This document shows, piece after piece, positions 15,595 to 24,019 of a stretch of DNA of 61,980 bases. Every line of letters starts with the position of its first letter. The stretch's first letter is position 1. Under the pieces are notes generated by a model. It did no database searches, was not told the DNA's origin, and worked only from the letters and a program-made list of their open reading frames with translations. The translations under genes were made by a program, and so were the position numbers. This stretch comes from Deltaproteobacteria bacterium (GTDB lineage: Bacteria > Myxococcota_A > UBA796 > SXON01). Location: positions 1-61,980 of the forward strand of contig BJHF01000031.1 of the NCBI GenBank assembly GCA_014191855.1. The letters run 5' to 3'.

Positions 15595-15957
15595 ATGTCC
15601 ACCCGCCCCTCCGCCCTCGCCTCGCCGCTCGTCGCCGTCGTGCTTCTCCCGCTGCTGCTCGCCGGTTGCGACTTGTTCTACTCCCGCGATTCCTTCAACA
15701 CGGACTTCCGGGTGGCCTACTGCGACTACATCCAGACGTGCGATCCTGCGCCGGCTTGGGATGCTGAAGCGTGCCAGCAGAACCTCGCCGGCGACGGGAT
15801 GGCCTGGGGCTACCAGGAAGGGTGCAGCTACGACGCCTTCAAAGCCCAGGACTGCGTCAGGACCCTCGAGGAGGGGGACTGCCCCGAATTGGTGACGGAC
15901 ACGGCCGAGGCCCACCAGACCATTCCGGAGATCTGCAGCGGGGTGTGCTGGAACTGA
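15595..15957 (+). CDS. Small cysteine-rich lipoprotein
   Basis: A 120-residue predicted lipoprotein. ATG 15595 gives a signal with lipobox LLAGC. The mature part has eight further cysteines in spaced pairs (YC/TC, AC/GC, DC/DC, IC/VC), suggesting a disulfide-bonded domain outside the cytoplasm. The architecture is common among small myxobacterial lipoproteins, but no named family is recognised. It is transcribed divergently from the kinase and ends 47 bp from the convergent outer-membrane protein gene. Confidence 0.75.
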   Translation: MSTRPSALASPLVAVVLLPLLLAGCDLFYSRDSFNTDFRVAYCDYIQTCDPAPAWDAEACQQNLAGDGMAWGYQEGCSYDAFKAQDCVRTLEEGDCPELVTDTAEAHQTIPEICSGVCWN

Positions 15958-16004
15958 GGGCCACGTCGCGCCCGCATCAACGGGGGCAAGCCTTCGCGCC
16001 TCCG

Positions 16005-16541
16005 CTACAACCCCACCCGGTACCCGACCGTCGGGTTGAACGCTCCGGTCGTGCTCTCGCCCGTGAGCAGCCCGTCGAGGCCGGCGCCGGCGTACCCGAC
16101 CTGCACCGTGAGCGCGCCCGGACCGAGGCGCACGCCCGCGCCCGCCGCCACGAGGAAGCCGGCCTGGGCGTAGTGCTCCGTCGTGGTGCCGATGGCGCCG
16201 CCCGCCGAGCTTCCGCTCGCGACCGTCTCGAGGAATTGCACCGTCGGCCCGATCGTCAGCTCCGGATTCCACTTCGCCTCAGCGGGAAACAGCCGCACGG
16301 TCGCGCCGAGGCCGAGGGTGAGCTCCTTTTGCACCACCGTGAACGCGTACCCATCGCCCAGGCGCCCGTCGGTGGACTCGCCCTCCAGCACCGGGCCCGC
16401 GTAGCCGCCGAACAGCATCGGGGCGATACGACCGCCCAACTGAGGAAGCACAACGCCGGCTTCGAGCCGAACCGACGCGTTCGCCGCGAGCGGCGCCAGC
16501 GGCACGGTGGGGCCGACGTGCGCGGCCAGCAAAAGCAGCAT
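16005..16541 (-). CDS. Predicted small outer-membrane beta-barrel protein
   Basis: A 178-residue exported protein. The ATG at 16541 has a strong AGGAGG seven bases upstream that overlaps the previous gene's TAG region. The N-terminus (MLLLLAAHVGPTVPL) is a short signal-like segment. The rest alternates small and hydrophobic residues with regular Gly/aromatic turns (APMLFGGYAGPVL, VQVGYAGAGL, NPTVGYRVGL), and the C-terminal Leu after a beta strand fits a barrel-type outer-membrane protein. It is the last gene of the operon with the giant IPT lipoprotein and may anchor or export it. Function is inferred from composition and context. Confidence 0.65.
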   Translation of the reverse strand: MLLLLAAHVGPTVPLAPLAANASVRLEAGVVLPQLGGRIAPMLFGGYAGPVLEGESTDGRLGDGYAFTVVQKELTLGLGATVRLFPAEAKWNPELTIGPTVQFLETVASGSSAGGAIGTTTEHYAQAGFLVAAGAGVRLGPGALTVQVGYAGAGLDGLLTGESTTGAFNPTVGYRVGL

Positions 16542-16549
16542 CACGCCTC

Positions 16550-19500
16550 CTAGAAGTGGGTGTACTCGGTGGTCGCCGTCGCCGAAGCGGCGCTCGTTTC
16601 GCCGCCGACCACGAAGAACACGGCGCTCTCCTGGCCCGAGCCCATGAGGAACCGCGAGGTGCCCAGCGCGCCGCCGCCGCCGAGTGAGTTGATGTTCTCG
16701 AGGTCGGGCGGGTCCGAGATCCCGCCGCTGCACCCGCCGCCGCTGCCGCTGCACAGGGCCATCGAGTCCCCATCCGCCGACGCCGCACCGGCGCGACCGC
16801 CGAACATGTACAGGTAGTTGCTGGCCATCCCGAACCCGTACCCGGAGCGGGCGCGCATGTTGTTCACGGTCGTGAGCGCCCCGAGGTTGCCGCCCGCGGG
16901 AACCTTCCCCGCCTGCATGACGTTCGAGAACGCGGTCGCGGAGGTGGCGCCGCCGCCAAACCAGATCCACGTCTGGTCGGCTGGGATGTAGGAATTCAGG
17001 GCGTCCGTCCCTACGAAGGCCGCCCCTGCGTAGCGCCCTGGCGCGAGCACACCGGTGGCGGTTGCCCACGACGACGCCACGGTCTGCGACTCGTCGTCCA
17101 CCACATCCACGGTGAGGTACTGGATCGAGGTGAGCGCCGTCCCCGCCGCCGAGCGCCCGCCGGCCGCGTAGACGTAGTACCGGCCGGCAGTCGAGGGGTC
17201 GGCCGCGACGGCGACATAAGGCGACTGCCTCGCCGCGGACAACGAAGCCAACGTCGCCCACTCGCCGATATCCCCCGTAGACAGCGGGAGATACGTCGTC
17301 GCCGTAGCGGTCCCCGTGTCGGTGTAGGTGAGCACACTCCCGACGTCGGCCAGCCACTCCTCCGTGCCGCTGCCCGAGCCGGCCGTAGGGGTGCGATAGA
17401 TGCGGTAGCCCGTGGCACCGCTCACGGCAGTCCAGTTGAGGGTCACCTCGATGAGGTCGGGAACATCCGGCACACGCACCACGATGGGATCGCTGGGCAG
17501 CGATTCGCCAGAGGGATTGGTGGTGTAGGTAGAGGGGAACAAGGCCGATACCTGGTAGATCCACGTGCCGTCGTCCAGACCGCTCCCGCTGCCGTACTCC
17601 ATCGCGAGCCCGTCGTACGCGGGCGCGGCGGTGGGGTCGAGGATCTCGGCGCGGAGCACCGAGGCGCTGGCCGCGCCGCCCACGTTCCCGCCGACCACGT
17701 ACAGGAAACGATCGATCACCCCCACGCCGGCGAGGGTGCGGGCGGAGGGCAAGCTGTTCGCGAGCGTCGTCCAGGAGCCGAGCTCGCCGTACCGGTCCAC
17801 CGTGCCGGCCTCGACGGAGGACAACGACGTCGCGACCGTGCCAGAATCACCGCCGATCGCGTACAAGAAGCGCGCCGTCGCCGTTGCGCGGCCCGCGATC
17901 ACCGCCGGCGCTCGCCGCGCCGTGTTCATCGAGGTGCCTGCGCTCCACCCGTTGAGGTTGCCGCTGCTGGTGTTGATCGACACCGACGAGAAGTCCACGT
18001 AGGTACCGTCGGAGTTCGTCACTCGCACGGTGCAGATGTCACCGCTGGTGAACGAGGTGGAAGGCAGGGTGACGGCGATGGACGAGCTCGAGGAGCTGGT
18101 CACGGTGCCGGCCGCCGTCGTCTCCGCGCCGGTGCCCGGATCCATGCAGGTGATGGAGACCGAGGGCGAACGGAAGTCGTCGCCCGAGATCGTCGCCGGC
18201 TCGGGGGTAGAGGGATCGAGGGAGGAGGGCGACACGGAATCGACGGTGGGCGGCGCCTCCGCCGTGACCTCAAAACCCTCTTCCAGCAGCCCGATCGAGC
18301 CGTCCGGATTCACGACCAACACGTCGTACACGTCCACGGCGAGCCCGTCGGGCACTACCGCGTCGAGCAGCGTGGCGTCCAGGTAGTCGAGGCTGGTGAG
18401 CGCGGTCGCGGTGCCAGCGGTGCCGGTGGGGCTCAGGTAGACGCGGGGAATGTCCTGGAACTGGGTGTAGCCGGAGGCCGCGGGGTCGTTGGCGGAAACC
18501 TCGACGGCGGTGGCCGTGCTTGTCCAACCAAAGGGTGGGTCCATCGCGGCGATGTCCACGGTGAGCGTGTCTTCCACGAACACGGCGGCCGCTAGGCTCG
18601 GCGAACACCCGACCTCGTCCGTAAGCTGCAGGGTGTAGTCGCCCGTGTCGAGCCCCGCCGGCAGCGTCACCAGCAGGATGTCGGGCGTGCTCGGGTCGTA
18701 GGTGAAGTCCACGGGCGTCACGACGCCCGTCGCGTCTTCGATCAGCGAAGCCTCGACGATCTCGCTGGTGATGCTCGCGACGTACGCGGTCGCCTCGATC
18801 TGGATTCCCGTGTAGGTAACGGGCGGATCGACGTAGAAGATGCTCGGCTCCGCCTCCACGGTCACCGCTGCGCCCGCGGTGACCGTACACGATCCGCTGC
18901 CGGTGGTGATGGTCAGGTCATACAGGCCCGCCGCCAGTGTGGCCGGCACCTCCACGCTCAGCGTCGTGGCGTCCACATAGGTCGCGGTCACGACGGTCGA
19001 GCCGATGGCGACCACCGCGCTCGGCGTGAAGTTCGTCCCCGTCACCGTGACGCTGTCGCCGCTGCCCTCACACACCGCGTCGGGCTCGACGGCGGTGATG
19101 GTGGGCGGGGAGATCACGTACAGATCGACGGTGCCGCTCGCGACGCAGTCGGCCTCGCCGGGATTGGTAACGGCGACGTCGTAGATGCCCTCGGCGAGCG
19201 AACCCGCCGCGATGCGAACCGTGATCGTCGTGCAGGATTCTCCGCCTGCGGGGCCGGAGAGCGCGGTACAGCCGGCGTACACCGACGGCGTCAGCGAGAG
19301 CCCGCCGATCTCCACCACCGGGTCGGATGATCCGTCGTGAACGAAGCCCGTGCCCGTCAAGACGATGTCGGTGTCGGCGTACCCGATGCACAGGGACTCG
19401 GGCGCCGCGTCGCTCAGGCTCGGCGCAGGAACCACCTCAATCTGGAGCCCGCCGGCGTCGCAGTCGGCGGGGGCCGGGTTGGCCAGGACGATGTCCTTCA

Positions 19501-22500
19501 CGCCCGGCGACAAGGATCCCGCGGCAAGCGTCGCGGTGAGCTCGCTGCAGCTCTGGCCGCCCGCCGGTCCGGAGAGCGCGGTGCAGGCGGACAATCCGCC
19601 CACCGTCGCAGCGTCGCCGCTCAGATCCAGGCTCGGCAGCGTGCCGTCCGTGAGTGCCACGAAGCCGGTGCCCACGAGATCCACGGTCCGCTCCGACTGC
19701 TCCACGCATACACGCTCCGCGCTCGCGACGGAGGCCAGGGTCGGAGCCGGCACGATCTCCACCGACACCACTTCCGAAGAATCGCAATCTGCGGGGGCGG
19801 GGTTGGCCACCACGACGTCCACCACGCCGGCCCCGAGGCTGCCGGCCGGGAGCGAGAAGGCGAGGGTTTCGCAGCTTGACGCTCCCGATGTCCCCGACAG
19901 CACCACGCAGTCGCTCGCGGAGAGCGCCGAGGCCGCGTAGGCGCCCATCGTGACCGTGGGCAGCGTGCCGTCGGCGAGCGCCACGAAGCCGGCGCCGCTG
20001 AGTACGAACGCCTGATCGCCTTGTTCGTCGCACTCCAGCTCGGGCGCTACCGCCGTGAGCGTGGGCGCGGGCACGATCTCGACGTACACCGCCTCGGTGG
20101 TGTCGCAGTCGGCCGGCGCGGGATTCGCGACCACGACCGCGAACAACCCCTCGCCGAGGGCGCCCGCGGGCACGCTCACCGCGAGGGTTTCGCACGATTC
20201 CCCGCCGGCCGGACCCGCGAGGGCTACGCAATCGGAGGCGCCAACCGTCGTTGCCGCGACGCCACCCATATCCACGGCGGGCAAGCTGCCATCCGCGAGG
20301 ACAACGAAGCCCGTACCCGTGAGCGTGAACGCAACCGCGCCCTCCGCGTCGCACTCCAGGTCCGGATCGACTGCGGCCAGCGTCGGCGCGGGAACGATCT
20401 CCACCTGCACCGTCTCGGTGCTCGCGCAGTCGGGGTCGGCCGGGTTGGTAACGACGACGTCGTATACGCCAGCCGAAAGCGTGTCTTCCGGAAGGGTAAA
20501 CGCCAGGGTTTCGCAGCTCTGGCCCCCGGCGGGGCCGGTGAGCGCTACGCAGTCGGAGGCCCCGTCGGCGATCGCGACGTAGCCACCCACGTCCACGGTC
20601 GGCAGCGTGCCGTCGGCGAGCACGATGAAGCCAGTGCCGGAGAGCGTGAACGCCACGGCGCCCTGCTCGTCGCATTCAAGGTCCGCCTCGACGCTCGTTA
20701 GCGTCGGCTGCGGCACGATCTCCACCTGCACGGACTCGGTCGAAACGCAGGTCGCTGGCGCGGGGTTGGTCACCACCACCTCGTACACGCCGGCCGCGAG
20801 GGCATCCTCGGGCAGGGTGAAGTCCAACGTCGCGCAGCGCTCACCGCCGGCGGGGCCCTCAAGCGCTACACAGTCGCGACCCAGATCTGCGGTCGCCACG
20901 TACCCGCCCATGTCGATCGTCGGCGTCGTGCCATCGGCGAGCACCACGAAGCCCGCGCCGGAGAGGACAAAGCTCACGGCGCCCTGGTCGTCGCACTCCA
21001 GGTTCGGCTCGACCGTGGCCAGCGTCGGTGCCGGCACGATCTCCACCCACACCCCTTCGGTGCTCGCGCAGTCGGCGCTCGCCGGATTGGCTACGGCCAC
21101 CGCCCAAACGCCCTCGCCCACAGCGCCGGCCGGCACGGTGAACGTCAGGTCCGTGCAGGACTCTCCGCCGTCGGGACCGGTGAGTGGGGTGCACCCCGTC
21201 GCGCTGTCGGCCTCTGCCGCGTAGGCGCCGAGGATCACGGTCGGGAGCGTGCCGTCGGCGAGCACTGCAAAGCCGGCTCCGCTCAACGCATAGGTCGTGT
21301 CGCCCTGCTCATCACAAGAGAGCTCCTCCACGATCGAGGCCAACGTCGGCGCCGGGGTGAGCTCGAACGCCGCTGTTGCGCTGGCTTCGCAGTCGGCCGG
21401 CGCGGGGTTGGTGACCGTCACATCGTAGAGGCCGGCGGAGAGCGCCTCGCCGGGGAGCACGAACGCAAGCGTGTCGCAACGCTCGCCGCCGCTCGGGCCA
21501 GCGAGCGCCGAACAGCCGGAGGCGCCCGAAGCCTCGGCGATGTACCCACCGAAGTCTACGCTCGGCCGGGTGCCGTCCGCCAGCACCACGAAGCCTGCGC
21601 CCTCAATGGCGAAGTCGCGGTCCCCCTCGGCGCCGCACTCGAGCGCGGAGACCACCGCGTCGATCCTCGGTTCGCTTACGAACTCCACCGGGAGGGTGCC
21701 GCTGGAGCACGCCGCGGGCGCGGGGTTGGCGACCGACACGTCGTAAAGCCCCTCGGCGAGGGTTCCCGCCGGCACCGTGAAGCTCAACGAACTGCACAAC
21801 TCGCCGCCCGCCGATCCGGTGAGCGCCGTACAGTCGGCGTAGGTGGCCGGGGAAGCGGCGTACCCGCCCATCGTCACCACGGGCATCGTGCCGTCGGCGA
21901 GCACCAGGAAGTCGGCGCCGCTGATCGTAAAGGACTCGTCGCCCTGGTCGTCGCAGGCGAGGTCGGGCGCGACGGAAACGAGGCTTGGTGCGCCGACGAT
22001 CTCGATGGAAACGTCGCCGAGGCTGCCGCAATCTGCCGGGTCGGGGTTGTAGACGCCCACGGCGTGAACGCCCGACGCGAGCGCGCCCGCCGGGAGGGTA
22101 ACGGTGAGCGTGGCGCAGCTTTGGCCGCCGGCGGTTCCCGCGAGGGCAACACAGTCCGCGGCCGAATCGGGCACGCCGCTCCAGGTGCCGACCGTCACAG
22201 AAGGCAGGGTTCCGTCCGCCAGAACCACGAAGCCCGCGCCGCTCAGGGTCACGGTCTGCGCCGCCTCATCGAGGCACGTGAGCGCCGGGGAAGCGGCGAT
22301 CAACGCCGGAGGATCGACCAGCTCAAGCTGCACGGGCTCGCTGCTCACGCAGTCGGCCGGGGCCGGGTTCGCCACGGCCACATCCCACAATCCGGCGCCG
22401 AGGGTGCCGGCGGGGACGGTGGCGGTGAGCAGGGTACAGCTCGCGCCGCCCTCGGGGCCGGTGAGCGGCACACAGTCACCCGCGGCGTCGGCCGGGCCGC

Positions 22501-24019
22501 TCCACGTGCCGACGCTCACCGTGGGTAGGGTGCCGTCCTCCAGGCTCACAAAGCCGACTCCGGTGATCGCCAGCGTCGTGTCACCGTTGGCATTGCACTC
22601 CAACGCGGGCTCCACGGCCAGTACGGCAGGGGCCCCGACAATCTCCGTTTGCACAAGCTCTTCGCTGGCCGCCAGCACGGGCAGCGGGTCGGTGACGACG
22701 ATGTCCTTCACGCCGTCCGCGAGCGCACCGCTCGGAACGACCAGGTCGAGCGTGTCGCACAAGCTGCCGCCGGCGGGGCCGTCGAGCGAAACGCAGCCGC
22801 TCGCGGCGTCGGCCACGGCGCTGTACTCGCCCACAGTCACCGTCGGGGTGGTCCCGTCTTCGAGCACGAGGAAGTCGGCACCGGTGAGCGTGAATGCCGC
22901 ATCCCCCTGGGCATTACACGAAGGCGCCGGGTCGGCGTCCACGAGCACGGGGGCTGGCACCACCTCGATGAACACTGGCGTAGAGGAGCCGCAGTCTGCC
23001 GGCGCGGGGTTCTGCACCGTCACGGCGGCGAGGCCCACGGGTACGCCGCCTACGGGCACGGAAACCGTGAGGGTGGTGCATGACTGACCGCCGTCGGGGC
23101 CGGTCAAGTCGGTGCAGTCCCCAGCAGCATCCGGGATCAACGCCAGATCCCCGACGAGCACCGTCGGCAACGAGCCATCTGCGAGCACCACGAAGCCCGT
23201 GCCCGTGATCGCCAACGAATTCACCGCCTGCGCCGTGCTGATCAGGTCGGGACCGACGCTATTGATAGCGGGAGAAGGCACCACCTGCAAACGCCCGGTC
23301 GTCGGCACCGTACACGCCGCCGGCTCAGGGTTGGTGACGGAAACGTCGAGCACGCCGGCATCGAGCACGTCGATCGGCAGCGAAACCGCGATCTCGGTGC
23401 ACGACAGCGCCTCCGAGGGGCCGCCGACGCCGTAGCAGCCGCCGGTCGAGTCGGCTTCGGCCACCCGATCGCCCAGTGTAATCACCGGATTTGCGTCGCC
23501 GATGCTCAGGAACCCCGTGCCGTGCAGCACCACGCGCACGGCCACCTCATCTACACACACGAGGCCCGGCTCCGCGCTGTCCAGGATCGGCGCCGGCACG
23601 GAGGCAAACGCGCGCGGCAAGGTGCCGGCTTCGTCCCCGGCGTTTCGCACGTGGAGATCCCACACCCCGTCGATGAGCAGGCCCGGGAACACGTCGAATT
23701 CCATGCGCGACTGGTCGAACCAACGAACGCCCCCGCCGCCCTCATCGAGGTCCACCGACTTCCCGCCGGTGCCCGCGCCGTCGAGGTCGGTGGCGCGGGT
23801 GAGCGTCAAGTCCGGAAGTTGGAGGCCCGCATCGTCGGTGAGCGACGAAACTGGCGTCGCGGCGAGCGCCGCGCCGTGCAGGGTGAGCGCCGTCGTGAGC
23901 TGCTCGTCACACACCACCGTGGGCCCGACCGCGAGGGGCTGGGGAATCGGGCTCTCCACGTCGCGAGCGCAGCCGAGCAGCGCTCCGGGAAGCAGGGCGA
24001 GGAACCGGGCTGTGCGCAT
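16550..24019 (-). CDS. Giant IPT/TIG-repeat and kelch-repeat lipoprotein
   Basis: A 2489-residue surface lipoprotein. The start ATG overlaps the upstream stop (TGATG), and MRTARFLALLPGALLGC carries the lipobox. By eye there are about 19 tandem IPT/TIG-like immunoglobulin-fold repeats of ~85-107 residues up to roughly residue 1960. Repeats 3-15 are strikingly uniform (GFVVLADGTLPTV core, GPAGG, NPAPADC), and most of repeats 4-14 keep four cysteines, which would allow two disulfides each. A kelch/galactose-oxidase-like propeller follows (LYAIGGDSG, LYVVGGN, YVYAAGG, LYMFGGRAG), with an inserted fibronectin-III-like segment (LNWTAVSGATGYRIYRT). It looks like a long stalk displaying a propeller head, most likely for adhesion. 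It is in an operon with two MopE/FG-GAP lipoproteins and a predicted outer-membrane protein. Confidence 0.85.
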   Translation of the reverse strand: MRTARFLALLPGALLGCARDVESPIPQPLAVGPTVVCDEQLTTALTLHGAALAATPVSSLTDDAGLQLPDLTLTRATDLDGAGTGGKSVDLDEGGGGVRWFDQSRMEFDVFPGLLIDGVWDLHVRNAGDEAGTLPRAFASVPAPILDSAEPGLVCVDEVAVRVVLHGTGFLSIGDANPVITLGDRVAEADSTGGCYGVGGPSEALSCTEIAVSLPIDVLDAGVLDVSVTNPEPAACTVPTTGRLQVVPSPAINSVGPDLISTAQAVNSLAITGTGFVVLADGSLPTVLVGDLALIPDAAGDCTDLTGPDGGQSCTTLTVSVPVGGVPVGLAAVTVQNPAPADCGSSTPVFIEVVPAPVLVDADPAPSCNAQGDAAFTLTGADFLVLEDGTTPTVTVGEYSAVADAASGCVSLDGPAGGSLCDTLDLVVPSGALADGVKDIVVTDPLPVLAASEELVQTEIVGAPAVLAVEPALECNANGDTTLAITGVGFVSLEDGTLPTVSVGTWSGPADAAGDCVPLTGPEGGASCTLLTATVPAGTLGAGLWDVAVANPAPADCVSSEPVQLELVDPPALIAASPALTCLDEAAQTVTLSGAGFVVLADGTLPSVTVGTWSGVPDSAADCVALAGTAGGQSCATLTVTLPAGALASGVHAVGVYNPDPADCGSLGDVSIEIVGAPSLVSVAPDLACDDQGDESFTISGADFLVLADGTMPVVTMGGYAASPATYADCTALTGSAGGELCSSLSFTVPAGTLAEGLYDVSVANPAPAACSSGTLPVEFVSEPRIDAVVSALECGAEGDRDFAIEGAGFVVLADGTRPSVDFGGYIAEASGASGCSALAGPSGGERCDTLAFVLPGEALSAGLYDVTVTNPAPADCEASATAAFELTPAPTLASIVEELSCDEQGDTTYALSGAGFAVLADGTLPTVILGAYAAEADSATGCTPLTGPDGGESCTDLTFTVPAGAVGEGVWAVAVANPASADCASTEGVWVEIVPAPTLATVEPNLECDDQGAVSFVLSGAGFVVLADGTTPTIDMGGYVATADLGRDCVALEGPAGGERCATLDFTLPEDALAAGVYEVVVTNPAPATCVSTESVQVEIVPQPTLTSVEADLECDEQGAVAFTLSGTGFIVLADGTLPTVDVGGYVAIADGASDCVALTGPAGGQSCETLAFTLPEDTLSAGVYDVVVTNPADPDCASTETVQVEIVPAPTLAAVDPDLECDAEGAVAFTLTGTGFVVLADGSLPAVDMGGVAATTVGASDCVALAGPAGGESCETLAVSVPAGALGEGLFAVVVANPAPADCDTTEAVYVEIVPAPTLTAVAPELECDEQGDQAFVLSGAGFVALADGTLPTVTMGAYAASALSASDCVVLSGTSGASSCETLAFSLPAGSLGAGVVDVVVANPAPADCDSSEVVSVEIVPAPTLASVASAERVCVEQSERTVDLVGTGFVALTDGTLPSLDLSGDAATVGGLSACTALSGPAGGQSCSELTATLAAGSLSPGVKDIVLANPAPADCDAGGLQIEVVPAPSLSDAAPESLCIGYADTDIVLTGTGFVHDGSSDPVVEIGGLSLTPSVYAGCTALSGPAGGESCTTITVRIAAGSLAEGIYDVAVTNPGEADCVASGTVDLYVISPPTITAVEPDAVCEGSGDSVTVTGTNFTPSAVVAIGSTVVTATYVDATTLSVEVPATLAAGLYDLTITTGSGSCTVTAGAAVTVEAEPSIFYVDPPVTYTGIQIEATAYVASITSEIVEASLIEDATGVVTPVDFTYDPSTPDILLVTLPAGLDTGDYTLQLTDEVGCSPSLAAAVFVEDTLTVDIAAMDPPFGWTSTATAVEVSANDPAASGYTQFQDIPRVYLSPTGTAGTATALTSLDYLDATLLDAVVPDGLAVDVYDVLVVNPDGSIGLLEEGFEVTAEAPPTVDSVSPSSLDPSTPEPATISGDDFRSPSVSITCMDPGTGAETTAAGTVTSSSSSSIAVTLPSTSFTSGDICTVRVTNSDGTYVDFSSVSINTSSGNLNGWSAGTSMNTARRAPAVIAGRATATARFLYAIGGDSGTVATSLSSVEAGTVDRYGELGSWTTLANSLPSARTLAGVGVIDRFLYVVGGNVGGAASASVLRAEILDPTAAPAYDGLAMEYGSGSGLDDGTWIYQVSALFPSTYTTNPSGESLPSDPIVVRVPDVPDLIEVTLNWTAVSGATGYRIYRTPTAGSGSGTEEWLADVGSVLTYTDTGTATATTYLPLSTGDIGEWATLASLSAARQSPYVAVAADPSTAGRYYVYAAGGRSAAGTALTSIQYLTVDVVDDESQTVASSWATATGVLAPGRYAGAAFVGTDALNSYIPADQTWIWFGGGATSATAFSNVMQAGKVPAGGNLGALTTVNNMRARSGYGFGMASNYLYMFGGRAGAASADGDSMALCSGSGGGCSGGISDPPDLENINSLGGGGALGTSRFLMGSGQESAVFFVVGGETSAASATATTEYTHF

